Assembly (NCBI RefSeq): GCF_000203815.1
Contig: NW_004457736.1
Coordinates: 1,054,001-1,118,000, forward strand
Reading direction: 5' to 3'
DNA: 64,000 nt
DNA from: Cavenderia fasciculata
Lineage: Eukaryota > Evosea > Eumycetozoa > Acytosteliales > Cavenderiaceae
Shown here: positions 45,684-57,419 of the stretch, in pieces
Layout of the letters: the number at the start of each line of letters is the position of its first letter
Numbering within the stretch: the first letter of the stretch is position 1
Notes under the pieces: model-generated
Told to the model about the DNA's origin: nothing
The model's database searches: none
What the model saw: only the letters and a program-made list of their open reading frames with translations
Program-made: the position numbers and the translations under genes

Positions 45684-46547
45684 TTGTCGCTCACTATAAG
45701 CGTGTCACGTGACCGAGGACCATCTAATCCACGGAACCATCGAGGGCTCCTCGCCACACGAACAGACGATTGTTATATTAATTGTGTGTCTGTTCATTGC
45801 AAAAGAGATTGACTCTAACCCGATTAACACCAACTTGTTGTTTGTGCCAAGACACCACCCGTGCGTGATTCGTGTTGTATTGTCTCCGTGTTTAAGTCTC
45901 TATCTATCTCTCATCACCATCAACCAACCCCTCCCTAAGATCGTGTTGGTCAATTGGTTTTTTATCTAAACCACCCCCGACTGATTCAAAGAACCTTCCA
46001 AAACTCGTTAGATTGGCTCTCACCCTCATTAAAAAAAATGAAATTAGTTGTCAGCAGCAGCAGGCCATTGTTAACAATCACCACAAAAATCAACGATTCA
46101 CAACCACGCGACCAATCACAATAGAATTAATTATTAATAACAATAATAATAATAATAACTATCTTTAATTCAATTTCATTCAGTTTCCCCTCACCTCACT
46201 CGCTCCCATCTTCTTAAACCATTCTTCGTTGTTGCTTGTATTACTATATCTTTAACGAAAACAACAACAACGACTCTACACATATATCAAATCGAAGAGA
46301 TTGTATCTACCTCATTACCATATGTTTCTAGTATCTGTAATATTGCATTCAATTTAACATCTCATATACATACATACATACATATATACATATATATATT
46401 TAGTTTACTTTGTTTTGTTTTCTTATCTTATCCCTTATCTTTACATTTTCTAACAAACTCTCATCAATTCTCTCTATCTCTTTTTATTTCTATTTCTCTT
46501 TCTCTTTCTCCTTTTCTTTTCTTTTTCACATATATATAAAGACAAGC
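42714..46547. other. Long gene-poor region, 3.8 kb
   Basis: The longest stretch without a gene in the window. It contains T runs, TCAA and ATCA repeats, and TCTC tracts. Open frames at 43309-43600, 44589-44828 and 45709-45969 are short, lack family features and are not called. A duplicated CACGTG-containing element lies at 45607-45725. The 3' end is presumably the long upstream region of the Hsp20-like gene. Confidence 0.5.
45607..45725. promoter_or_regulatory. Tandem imperfect repeat carrying CACGTG palindromes
   Basis: Two units of about 43 bases (45607-45648 and 45683-45725), 76 bases apart and separated by a CT-rich run. They share TTTGTCGCT, GCGTGTCACGTGA and GGACCA. Unit 2 contains a perfect 10-base palindrome, GTCACGTGAC (45704-45713); unit 1 has TCACGTGA. 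CACGTG is a classical E-box core bound by bHLH or bZIP factors. A regulatory role for the gene starting at 46548 is inferred. Confidence 0.45.
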
Positions 46548-48345
46548 ATGTCACTAGCAACAGCAGCTAATTCAGTCTCTACACCAACGACCTTGTACAA
46601 GAGAAAGCTCGATGAGATGATGGAGGTGTCATCTGACATCTCATCGACCAGCTCTCCACAGTCTAGCTCGTCGTATCTCGACTCTACATCGAGCAACATC
46701 GATGTATCTCTGTCGTCGGTACTCCCAAATATCTTTAATGACTTTCCCTACTTGGTCGACGGATCAACCAACAACATGTTTGCTCATCCAACAACATCCT
46801 ATCAACAACCAAACAACAACAATAACAATCATAATAATATCAATAATAATAATAATATCAACAATAATGGTGGATACCAAACATTTGGTACAGGTAATGT
46901 AGATAATGGAGGATTCCAACCATTTGCTACACATATTGAACCATACTCACAACCTCAAAATGGTTACTTTCCTCCAACACAAGATACCTACAATCAAGTC
47001 CAACAACAACAACCACAACAACAACAACAACAAATTTTAATGCCATTGACATCATCACCATCAAATGACCCTTCATCACCAGACTCTACCAACAACATCC
47101 CTCATCCACCTCCACTCCCACCAACTACCCTCTTTAACACGTACAACTTTGGCCACAAGTTTGGTCAAACTGACTTTTTGCCCTTCTCCACTCTCATCCA
47201 GACTCATCCACCACTTGGTAATTTAAAAGTGGATCACGAAAAGTACGACATTATCAAAAAGAAAGAGGCTATTGCATTCCTCAACTTTTACTTTAGAGTC
47301 TTGCCATCAAACACAGAGTCAACTGTCACAAGAACATCTGTCCTCGCTCTCTACAGTCACCGTCTTACCGAGGAACAAAGATACCAATCCAAAAATAATA
47401 TGGCTAACCTTTGTGGAGCAGTCTATACCTTTATTTATGATTCTCTTAAAAATCAATATGAAGTAAGTAAAATCAATATTAAATAATAATAATCAAAATT
47501 AATTAAATTATTTCTTTTTTAAAGGAATCAATGAGAGATTTTATTACAAAGTCTGAAGGATCAAATGAAAATAATAATGGTATAAAGAAACAAAAAAAGG
47601 ATAAAAAGAAAAAATCAGATGGTCAAAACAATGCCAAGGATTTAAAGAATAACTTTTTTGCCGCTCTAAAGGTGGCCCCTTCTCTTCCATTCCTTGCATT
47701 CCGTCATGTCGAAGAGTTGCCAAATTCTGACATTCAATATATTCAACAACACCAAGACTATCTCTACACATCAGAAGAACTTGCTCAATGGGAAGGTGAA
47801 TTGGTTACACAACGTACATCAAGTACTTGTAGACCAAGAAATACTTCAACTCTAGTATGTATAAAAAAAAACAAAACAATAATCATCAACGTTCTAATTG
47901 TTTTTTTATATTTTTTTATTAGGATCCAATTAGAGCAAATACAAATCAACAAACACAACAACAACCATCATCACCAAGATCGAATCGTATACATGGGTTA
48001 CCTGTCAATGTTATTGAAACAGCTGACAGTTTCCAAATCTATGCTTCCATTCCATACTATAGAGCCAATTGTCTGAGAGTCACAGTCAATCAAATGGAAA
48101 TCATCTTGGAGGGAACCATTTCAATGCCAGACACTATATTACTACCAAATGGCATCGAAATGAATATTCCCAACCTCTCCAGTCACACTGGCATCCAAAA
48201 TGATATCATGGAGGGCAACTTTAACAAGGTTATCAAATTGTCTTCACCAATTTCAACCACCAACTCGACAGTTGGCAAAAAGGATGGTATCGTTGTCATC
48301 ATTGCTAAAAAGGAAGAGGGTCAATCAACAGTCCACAGACTTTAA
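46548..48345 (+). CDS. Protein with C-terminal Hsp20/alpha-crystallin-like domain
   Basis: Three exons, 46548-47462, 47525-47854 and 47923-48345, all phase 0, giving 555 aa. Residues 1-225 are Ser-, Asn- and Gln-rich. A folded-looking central region (YDIIKKKEAIAFLNFYFRVL to CGAVYTFIYDSL) follows, then a basic KKQKKDKKKKS stretch that may be a nuclear signal. The last 100 residues (DSFQIYASIPYYRANCLRVT, MEIILEGTI, and VIKLSSPI close to the end) have the strand pattern of an alpha-crystallin domain: F-x-I-x-x-x-I-P near its start, L-x-V-x-V-x-x-x-x-I/L-x-I. A long Ser/Asn-rich N-terminus is unusual for a small heat-shock protein, so a co-chaperone or regulatory role is possible. The family is otherwise unrecognised. 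Confidence 0.65.
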
Positions 48346-49171
48346 AACTAAAACATACACCACCAAACACAAACACACTAATACAAATTGTCTTATCACC
48401 CTTGGGGTTATCCCTAAGGACTCTCTCACAAATATTATAAATAATAACAACAACAACAACAACAGGTATATAGCTAACATCACATCCCACACAACTCCTC
48501 CTCCTCCTCATCACCTTTTTTTTATTTTCAACCTATACATATTTTTCCACACCACAACATAATTACATTTTTATTTTTTCAGTCTAATTATGTATGTTTT
48601 TGTACAAAGCGACTCTTGACAAGGGTCACCCGAAAAAACCAGGCAAGCTCATTGTATATACCATGTAACTATAATCAATTACAAAAAATATATAACAAAA
48701 AAGAAAAACCTTTAAAAAAAATGGAAAATATAAATCAAAACAACAAAAAAAAAATAAAAAAAACCTATTCTTCAACTTTGAAATACAAAAATTATAAATA
48801 TATTATTTAGTATTATTACCATGGTTTTTAGTTAACTTGGGAATATTAATTTTAATTATTAAATATTAGATTATTAATTAATTATTAAATATTATTATTA
48901 TTGGTAGTTTGGTCTATGTATATATGTAGTCTAAATATATATATATAATATTATTTAAAAGCTTTGTAGAACAAAAAGGATGGGGAGGTTCTATTTAAAT
49001 ATTCTAAATAATCGAGAGTTTATTAGAACTTGATATTCGTAAAACCGACCAAGAATAGTCTTGAAAAGCATACGAAATCTATTGGATGGTTTTCCGATTG
49101 TAAAAGTGGGGGAATGGCTTTAGCGAGCAATTGTCGAGAGAGATTGGATCTTGTTTTTCTTCATCTCGTTC
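48346..49171. other. Convergent intergenic region
   Basis: 3' flanks of the Hsp20-like gene (plus) and the RCC1-kinase-HECT gene (minus). A+T-rich with A runs; no gene or RNA recognised. Confidence 0.5.
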
Positions 49172-52100
49172 TCAGACAAAGGCAAACCCCGAGTCAAGCC
49201 ATTCCAACATTTGGATTATTTTCGAATGTAGTAGTGGCTGTGAGTTATAGTCTGGTAAATTAAGTTGATGGGTACAGGTATGAGCAGAAGGTAGCTTATC
49301 AATATTTGGAATATGGACGATTAAAAGTGGCTTTTCGATTCCCTGAAGCGAGATGCTCACCATTCCAGTAACAAAGCGAAGGAATAGCTGCAACTCGTGT
49401 TGCGTCATCATTGAAAGGGTCTGTAGTAGAAAAGTGGGTGTTTGACTCGTTTGTGGGAACCCAATAAACTTGATGTGTTGCTTGAGTAGGTTGGCATCGA
49501 GTAGTACAGATCCACACATCAGCAACTGCAGTTCGCTCGGTGCAAACAATTTAAAGTGTGCATTGAGCGAGTCGGCACTGCAAAAGCCACTCTTAAAGGC
49601 ATCGAATCTGTATTTGCGACTGTCGATCAGCAAACGATCGATGTTTTTCTGAATAAACTCTTCCTTGTTGGCGTCGGTTACTGCAATCTCTTGGCCTCCC
49701 TCGACGAGACCTTCAAAGGTGGTTGAGAGATATTGGTCAATATCGTCCAACAATAGAACCTTTTTAAAACTCTGAGCCATTTGTGGGTCAAAAGCCTCCA
49801 AATCGCTAATGGTGGCCTTTTCAACACCCAATAGATACTTGAAAAAGGTTGGTGGGAACACATCGGGTATTGGCTTGCCGTCAATGACTGCCTTTATAAA
49901 GATTTTACCCAATGTTTTGAAAACCTCCTTTTCGGTTTTAATGTTGGACACCTTGAAAAAGGTTGATTGATCCATATCAATTTCTTGATTCGAAATTAAA
50001 TAAAATGGTGATTCTTCACTATTTCTTTCAAATAATTGATATTTACTTGAAAATATACTCTTTAATCCAAATGGTGATGATGATGAAGAAGATGAAGAAG
50101 AGGATGAAGATGATTGATCTTGATTTTCTTCTTGATTTTCAAAAGATTTAATTTGATTTAAAATTAAACTATCATTGAAAAAAATACTATACATTTCACT
50201 TTGTAATCCGCCATGATCTATTCCCTTTTCACCATGGAATTCAATTTCCAACTTTGAAAACAACTTTGAAGAATTTAATTTGCTAAAGAAATTAAATACA
50301 TCTTGGATGAGGTGTTCTCTTCGAATCGTTACCAAGATGGGTTCATTGTTTTCTTCCAACATGGTTGTCAATGATGATACATGTGCTCTAAATGCAGCTA
50401 TTTTTTCTCTACTGTCAATCAATGATTTCGATTGTATTAAACTCTCAACTTGTGAAGTAATAAAATAGGGATGAACTGTAATTTGATCTGCTGTTGGTCT
50501 TGAATTATAATTTTTTTGTAATATTATTGATAATCTAAATAAAAAAAATAAAAATAAAAAATATTAAATAAAGCGTCAAATAATAAATAAATAGTTTTGT
50601 TTTTTTTTGGTTTCTTACAAATTAATTAAATTTTGATCAGAATGAGATGGAATTGAAACTGTTAATTCACCAGGCATTAAATAAGGGTCTTTTGATTTTG
50701 GGAAAAATGATTTATACAACATGACACCAAATGCCCATATATCGGTAGAGTATGAACCTGTTGATCCTTGTTCCCTCATTTCTGGTGCTCTATACATTTC
50801 GGTTCCTCCTGAAAACATGGTTGCATTACTATTTGAAATTGAAATATCTTTACTCAAATCAAAATCTGATATTACTGGTGTATCATTTTCATTCATTAAT
50901 ACATTCTAAAAAAATAAAATAAAAAAATTAATATAAATAAATATTCTTTGTATATGTTTTAATTCTTTCTTTCTTTACCTCTAATTTTAAATCTCTATGA
51001 ACAATACCATTACTATGCATATAAGAAACTGCTTGAATGATTTGTTGGAAAACCTTTTGAATTTCCCAGGGTTGTCTATTTACTATTACTTGACTTTGTT
51101 CATTAATTGGTGGAGTTAGAGATCTACCATTATTATTATTGTTATTATTATTATTATTATTATTTGGTTGAGATTTCTTTAACCAATCAACCAAAGTTCC
51201 ACCTTTAATATATTCCATTTGTAAATAAGCATTTCTATCATAAAATACAGCTTGAACTGGCATGATACATTTATGATTCATCATTTTCATCAATGATACC
51301 TGTCTTTCAAACATTTGTTTACCAAATTGATCACCAATACCAAATTCTTTTAAAACTACCAATTGATCATCAAATGATGCCAAATAAACATTATGTGGGT
51401 GACTTGATAAAGTTTTAATAATATCATAATGATTAAATTTTCTTTCAGTCAATAATCCTGTATCTTTTATCCTAAAAATTAAATAAATAAAATTAATATT
51501 ACAGTATCTTTTTTTTGATTTCCATTTTTACATACTTGTTACTAATTTTATCTTGTTGATTTAATTTAAATCTTAATTCTGGTGAATATTTTTCAATGAG
51601 TTGTAAAAGAGTATCATTTAAATCCTTTTGTCTAGAGAGTAATCGTTGTTCTTCTTTTTTAAGTGTAGTCATTTGTTCTTTGAGTGATTGTAAAGAGGTT
51701 TCTTCAATAATGTCTTCCTCTAATTCCAATACCTCTATTTTCTTGCTTGTTTCGATACTTGATCTTTTACAACCTCGATACTCGCTCTTTATCTTTTCCC
51801 TTTCCCCAAAGATTTCAATGGCCATTGAAATCTTTTCGATTTGCATATTTACATCATTCAGTTGACAAGAGTCGCTATTCTGCAACTCTTGTACTTGTGT
51901 CAGACTGAATTCCAATTTGTCCAAATAGATCTCTCCATATTTTATAGATTCCACCATGATGAGTTGAATTTCCTCCATTGATAAACGAACCTTTTCAGAA
52001 TGGTTGTCTTGTTGAATTGAGTTGGTTATATTTGAACAAAACAATCCAATTGAATTGTCCAATCTTTCTTTAAACAATAAACATTGTTTTTGTATTTCTG

Positions 52101-54387
52101 ATGTTGAAATGGTTGAAATGGTTGTTGTTGTTGTATTGGTTTGTTCTTGATTTAGGTTGTTGTTGTTATTGTTATTGTTTCTAACAACATATTTTTTTAA
52201 ATTCATTTCAAGTGTTGATTTTTGTTTAATGATTTCATCCCAATAATTTAATGATAATTCCAATTGTTGTTTTAATTGTTTTAATATTGAATTTCTCTTT
52301 TCAACAATGGTTTCCAATTCTATTTGTTTTTCTTGAATATTAATATTTGTAGTTGTGGATGGATTTTGATTTTGATTTAATGAATTTGAAGAATTAAATG
52401 GTGAATGTTGATTACTATGATTGACAATTTCAACCACCAAAGATTTAATGGTTTGCGTGCAATCTCTTAATTCTTTTGTTAAATCTTCAGTTGGTGGAGG
52501 TTGTTGTCTAATTTTACTTTCAATGATACATTGTAGGATGTGATTTGATTGATTGATTTTTTCCAACCATTTGATAAGATTGGTTTGCGTCGATATTAAT
52601 AAATCTTTACCAACCAAATTCTTTTCACTTGCCAAGGACTCAAATGATGGTGTTGGCGACGATGTTCTTTTTATATCATTATTACTAACTCTAAGTAATA
52701 AACTATTTTGTTCTAATTTCTTTTCTTCTTCTTCTTCTTCTTCTTTTTGTTCCTCTTCCTCCTCCTCTACTTTTTCTTTCTCCTCTTTTTCTTTTTCTTT
52801 TTCCTTTTCTTCTTCTTCTTTGATTGATTGATTTTTTTTACCAACAATAATAGAAACAATTTCTCCACTTGAAATTAAAAAATGGTTGATATGATTTGAT
52901 AGTGGTGACTTGGTTTGGAGAGTATATATGTTTTTTTGATTGCGTTCCAAGTCTTCCACCAATACCACACCCCCAACTATAGATTTCATTGTCAGAGGTG
53001 ATAGCTATATTGTGTTGAAAGCCAGCCGAGAGATCGATAAATGCAGGTGACTGGACTGGGATAGGTAGGTTGTGATTTCCATCATCGACACCTCCCAAGA
53101 CACCGTAATCGCTTCGTCCCCATGAATACATGACTCCGTCTTGATCAACGGCCAGAGAATGGTACCCTCCACACGATATCTTGACAATGTGTAGGTTTTG
53201 AAGAGCAAACACCATTTTTGGGGTAAGTTGTTGGTGTTGGTAGGATCCGTGTCCAAGTTGTCCGCTTTCACCTCGTCCCCACGAGAATACCTGTCCCTTG
53301 TCGGTCAGTGCCATCGAGTGGCCGCCGCCACACGACATTTCGACGACGCGGTGTCCTTGGAGCACCTGCACGAGCTTGGGAGCGTTCACCATGCACGTGT
53401 CTCCGTGTCCACCACGGCCATGTTCGCCACGTCCCCACGTGTAGAGACCACCCATCATGCCAACGGCAGCCGATCGATTGCCACCTGTTGAAACAGACAC
53501 TATGCGGTCTCCCACCGAGGATATCCTCGTCGGTGTGGCTATAAACGATTGATTGGTGTTTGGTCCCAGACCCAACTGGTAACTATCATTGCTTCCAAAT
53601 GAAAAGACCGCTCCTTCATCTGTCAGTACGAGTGTGTGTTTGCCACCCGCCGACACACCGACCACTCTGTGCATCGCCATCTGTTCCACCATCTTTGGCA
53701 CTGCTTGCGACTCTTGATCGCCGTGTCCCAATCGTCCCAAAACACCCTCTCCCCATGTATACAATAATCCAGTGTCTGTGATAATAGCAGTATGTATTGC
53801 TCCCGCCGACAATGACATAATCCTCTGTTTAGAATATAATTTAGAGAATTCTATCAATTCATATTTTCCTTGATTCTTATTATTATTATTATTATTTCCC
53901 CATATTTCAATTACATCTAAAATGAACAAAATATTAATCATCTGATTCATTCATTACACAACATTATATTGTACTTTTACTTACAATCTTGATGATCATT
54001 ATTTGTTTTAATAACAATCTTTGTATCATTTGATGATGATGATGACGATGAATCTGATATTTCCCTTCTTTGTTGTAGTACGCTACTACTTGTTATATCG
54101 TCTTTTGTTATAGCAGCGGTATGAGATGATTTTAAATAAGTTGAAGTTTGGTATTGACTTGGTGTATTGTATAAACTATAATCATAAACTGATGATCCTC
54201 CTGCTGATGTATTAATAATACTATTACTATTATTTCTACTATGTGTTGGTGATGTTGGACTATTACCACTATTATTATTATTATTATTATTACTATTGCT
54301 ATTGTTATTGTTATTATGATTAATACTAGCACTAATCTTATTAGTATTAGCTTGGATGGTATCCTTTAACGATTTAAAGAATGACAT
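49172..54387 (-). CDS. RCC1-coiled coil-protein kinase-HECT ubiquitin ligase
   Basis: Five exons: 53985-54387, 51536-53916, 50979-51471, 50619-50905 and 49172-50534, giving 1641 aa if one A is skipped in the A7 run at 52931-52937 (minus strand). Residues 1-134 are Asn/Ser rich. RCC1 blades cover about 135-490 (YTWGEGVLGRLGHG, YTWGRGEHGRGGHG, FSWGRGESGQLGHG, YSWGCGIGGRLG). A Glu/Lys-rich linker and long coiled coil extend to about 920. The kinase is at about 935-1215: invariant Lys in LVVLKEF, VHRDLKLENVL, DFDLSK in place of DFG, and APE. The Gly-rich loop is degenerate (LSSHPHNVYLASF). The HECT domain fills the C-terminus, with catalytic Cys near 1609 in HTCTHQLNLPDY. HECT enzymes form a ubiquitin thioester before transfer; RCC1 propellers bind GTPases, chromatin or membranes. 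The combination with a kinase suggests coupling of phosphorylation and ubiquitination (inference). Confidence 0.85.
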
Positions 54388-55039
54388 TGTTATATACAAT
54401 GTAAGAGATATCTCTATATATCTATATCTATCTCTATCTCTCTCCTCTCCTTCTACAACTTTCTTTAGTTCTATTTCTGCAATCAGTTACTTTCGTCAAA
54501 GTTTATTAATAAAAAAAATACATTTTTATAAAGTAGTCTGGACTACACCTCAGCTCTCTCTTGCTAGCTCAAGAAAAGGGTGTGAAAATCCAATGATGAT
54601 GGTTTCCGACCAATCTTGAGATCGGAGTGAGACGACCAAAGAGAGTGAGAGTTGACCATCATCACATTCATTTATTTGTTTATTTATTTATTTAGTTATA
54701 CTATCTATTTTTAACATGTACAGATAAGATAGATAGATAGAAAGTAGGTAACTAATGGTTGTTGTCATTGATAAAGGTTGTTGTGGATACAATGTCATCA
54801 ACAAGATTGAAGTTATATTTAATTTAAATAAATTAGAAGTCCAAAATATCCACCACCTAAACTAGAGGTCAGGTCATTATTTATTTAATTTAAATTGAAT
54901 GGGGGGTTACAGATATTAAACCAATTTTTGTAAATTAAACCTGGTGAAGAGACACACATCACAAAAGTATAAAGCATTTAATTCTCTCTTATAGTTATTC
55001 ATTCATTCATTCAAATTTATCTCTATACTATAACAAAAC
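54388..55039. other. Divergent intergenic region
   Basis: Between the start of the RCC1-kinase-HECT gene (minus) and a GST gene (plus). Contains a CTAT/CTCT microsatellite near 54415-54445 and no gene. Confidence 0.5.
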
Positions 55040-55849
55040 ATGTCTAAATTAATACTTTACGGTGACCAGTTGTCTCAACCAACCAGAGCTATCTTGTTTA
55101 TCTTGTTGAACAATAAGATTCCACATGAATTCAAAACTATTAGCATTGCCAAAGGTGAACAAAACACTGAAGAATTTGCTAAAATGTATGTGTCACTTTA
55201 AGTTATAAATAAATAACATCATTCTAATTTTGATTGATTTATTCTATCTTTTTATAGAAACCCATGGAAAAAAGTACCAGTCATTCAAGATGGTGATCTT
55301 ACATTGATTGAAAGTCACACCATCCTGAGATACATTGCTCAAAAGTATAAATTGGATCAATTGTATTCAAATACTGATTTGATTGAAAGATGTAAAGTTG
55401 ATATGTATTTAGAGTATGTTCTATGACTATTTAGATTGTAAATGATAGATTTAAAATCTTTATTTAAATATCCTTTTATTTGTAGTTGGCATCATATTGG
55501 ATTACGTAAACCAGCTTCAACAGTTTTTTACTTTACATTTGTTGCACCATTGTTTGGTATCCCTGTAAACCAAGAACTGTTGGCTTCAGAATCCAAGAAC
55601 CTCCAAACCAGTCTTTCCAAATTCGAATCGATTTGGTTGGGAGACAAGAAATTCATTGTTGGTGACAAAGCTACTCTGGCCGACTTTGCATCATTCACAG
55701 AGATATCTAATCTCAGACTGATTTCAAACGACTATTTCGATCTTTCAAAGTATCCAAAAATAGATAAATGGATCAAGCAATTTGAAACCATGGATGGTTA
55801 TCAAGAGAGTCATAACATCTTTAACATTGTATTGGCTAAAAAGCAATAA
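55040..55849 (+). CDS. Glutathione S-transferase, copy 1
   Basis: Three exons, 55040-55185, 55258-55413 and 55486-55849, giving 221 aa, the normal GST length. The N-terminal thioredoxin-like fold begins KLILYGDQLSQPTRAI. The Ser/Gln-Pro region and the VPVIQDGDLTLIESHTIL strand-turn with the ESxxI glutathione-binding motif are intact. The helical C-terminal domain has KKFIVGDKATLADFASFTEI (the N-capping box of helix 6 with its conserved Asp). It resembles theta-class enzymes. Role: conjugation of glutathione to electrophiles or peroxide reduction in the cytosol. Intron positions match those of the copy at 57420-58258, so the pair arose by tandem duplication. Confidence 0.9.
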
Positions 55850-56531
55850 ATCATACCTGATATAATAAACCAATGAAATTGAATTATTATCATATTCATA
55901 TTCTATTTCAATTAGGGTGTTAGTTATGGTTAGGGTTATTATTAAATGTTGTTAAAATATTCAAATTGAATTATCTGATTGATTGATTATTTAATTATTA
56001 TTTTTGTCAAAAAGATTCTAGAATCCCAATCTTTGACACCCCCCACAGATTTATTACATGAAATTGAATGACATCAACTTGTTTTGAAACACATTCCATT
56101 AGATCAGTGATTCATTTTCAAATTAGGAAAGAGTGGTTGGATGTGGAAACATAACATCGATATAGGTAAATTTTACACTTTTTGGATTTTAAAGTGGTGT
56201 GGTGTGGAGGGTAGGGGGTAATATCCGACCGAATTAACCATGCCTATAGTAATAATAATAATATCTATTATTAGAATGTTTCGAAAGATTGACCAACTTT
56301 TTTACTAAATGTGGAAAATGATCGGGCATTATTTGATATTGATTATCTTTCATGGTCGGACCATAATAATCTATAGTGATCATCTAAAGTTGGCAACTAT
56401 CTATCCGATAGATATAAATATCTCTTTTATACTCATTGTTTATATTCATTCCAACAATCAAGTATAATAATAATATATTCAATATTTTTAATACTACTAA
56501 AAATCAAATCAAATCAAATCTAAACTAAAGA
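55850..56531. other. Intergenic region
   Basis: A+T-rich spacer between GST copy 1 and the Cys-rich gene. A short TTAGGG-like stretch near 55913-55940 is not repeated enough to be telomeric. Promoter for the small gene expected within the last few hundred bases. Confidence 0.45.
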
Positions 56532-56854
56532 ATGTTATTCAGTATGTAATTAAATTATTTAATTATTTATAATATTATTATTTTATATATCCATATTTCC
56601 AAAAATATTAATTATTGTTTTCTTTTTTTTTTTTTATTTTGTACAAAACAGAAAGTCTTACATCACTCGCTGGACCAAAAGTAGGAGCTACTCAAATGAA
56701 TGCCAAGATCCAAGGAATCTCTGGATCGAGTGGTATGAATGGCCAATCAAGCAACTCTATCGCTTGCGGAGACTACACCTCTAGTTGTTGCAGTGATTGC
56801 TGTTGTTGTTCGGATTGTTGTTGCAGTGGAATGGTTAATAGATACCCTTGTTAA
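56532..56854 (+). CDS. Small Cys-rich protein
   Basis: Two exons, 56532-56541 and 56652-56854 (intron with GTATGT donor and ACAG acceptor), giving 70 aa starting MLFKSLTSLAGPK. A first exon of only ten bases is typical of several tiny dictyostelid developmental gene families, such as hssA/2C/7E-like genes. The C-terminal half has 11 Cys, mostly in clusters (SSCCSDCCCCSDCCCSG). It lacks a signal peptide. Metal binding or a structural developmental role is possible; the exact family is not certain. Confidence 0.65.
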
Positions 56855-57419
56855 TCCATCCATCTACCCCATCTAGATATCCGAAATAAATAAGTAAATA
56901 AATAAATAAATAAATAAACAAACAATTAAAATTATTATTATTATTCTTTTTCAACTTTACCAAGCAGAGGTCACCACCTTCCTACTTCAGGCAGCCTAGA
57001 TGTACAGTTTGTGATATTATGAGATTGTTTATGATCCAAATGGACATGTCTCCATCGATGCCTTGTTAACAGGAGCGGCTGACATGTCACAGAGTTTATA
57101 TGTAATGCGATGTGCAACTCACACTGGCTTGTCCTTGTTATGAAATCATAATAATAGAATGGATATTATCATCACCTGCACCTAGTTTAGCCATTTTTCA
57201 ACATAGATGTAAGGTCAGAATGTCAAAAGAATAAAGGAACCAAACTCAGCTATAATCATCAGTTTCCTTTTTTGATTAATTTTTTAATTAAACTTTTAAT
57301 TGTTAACTATTACAAAACAGGACGGGATAGGATACATCATCATCATCATTCCATTTCAAATTCAATTTCATTGATTCTATTTTAATCTTAAATCATATAT
57401 TTATATATATATTTATTTA
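56855..57419. other. Intergenic region
   Basis: Begins with an (AAAT)n run after the Cys-rich gene. About 56960-57160 is less A+T rich than usual for an intergenic stretch, but contains no open frame or recognisable RNA. The end should hold the promoter of GST copy 2. Confidence 0.45.

Noticed and set aside
45709-45969. 86-aa open frame next to the CACGTG repeat
   Set aside because: No family resemblance, and composition differs from the coding regions in this window.
52895-52960. An intron instead of a frame break at the RCC1/coiled-coil switch
   Set aside because: The only GT-AG pair that fixes the frame would remove GIGGRLG, which is a canonical RCC1 blade sequence, so that stretch must be coding.
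55913-55940. TTAGGG-like words resembling telomere repeat
   Set aside because: Only two imperfect words in an A+T-rich spacer; no array.
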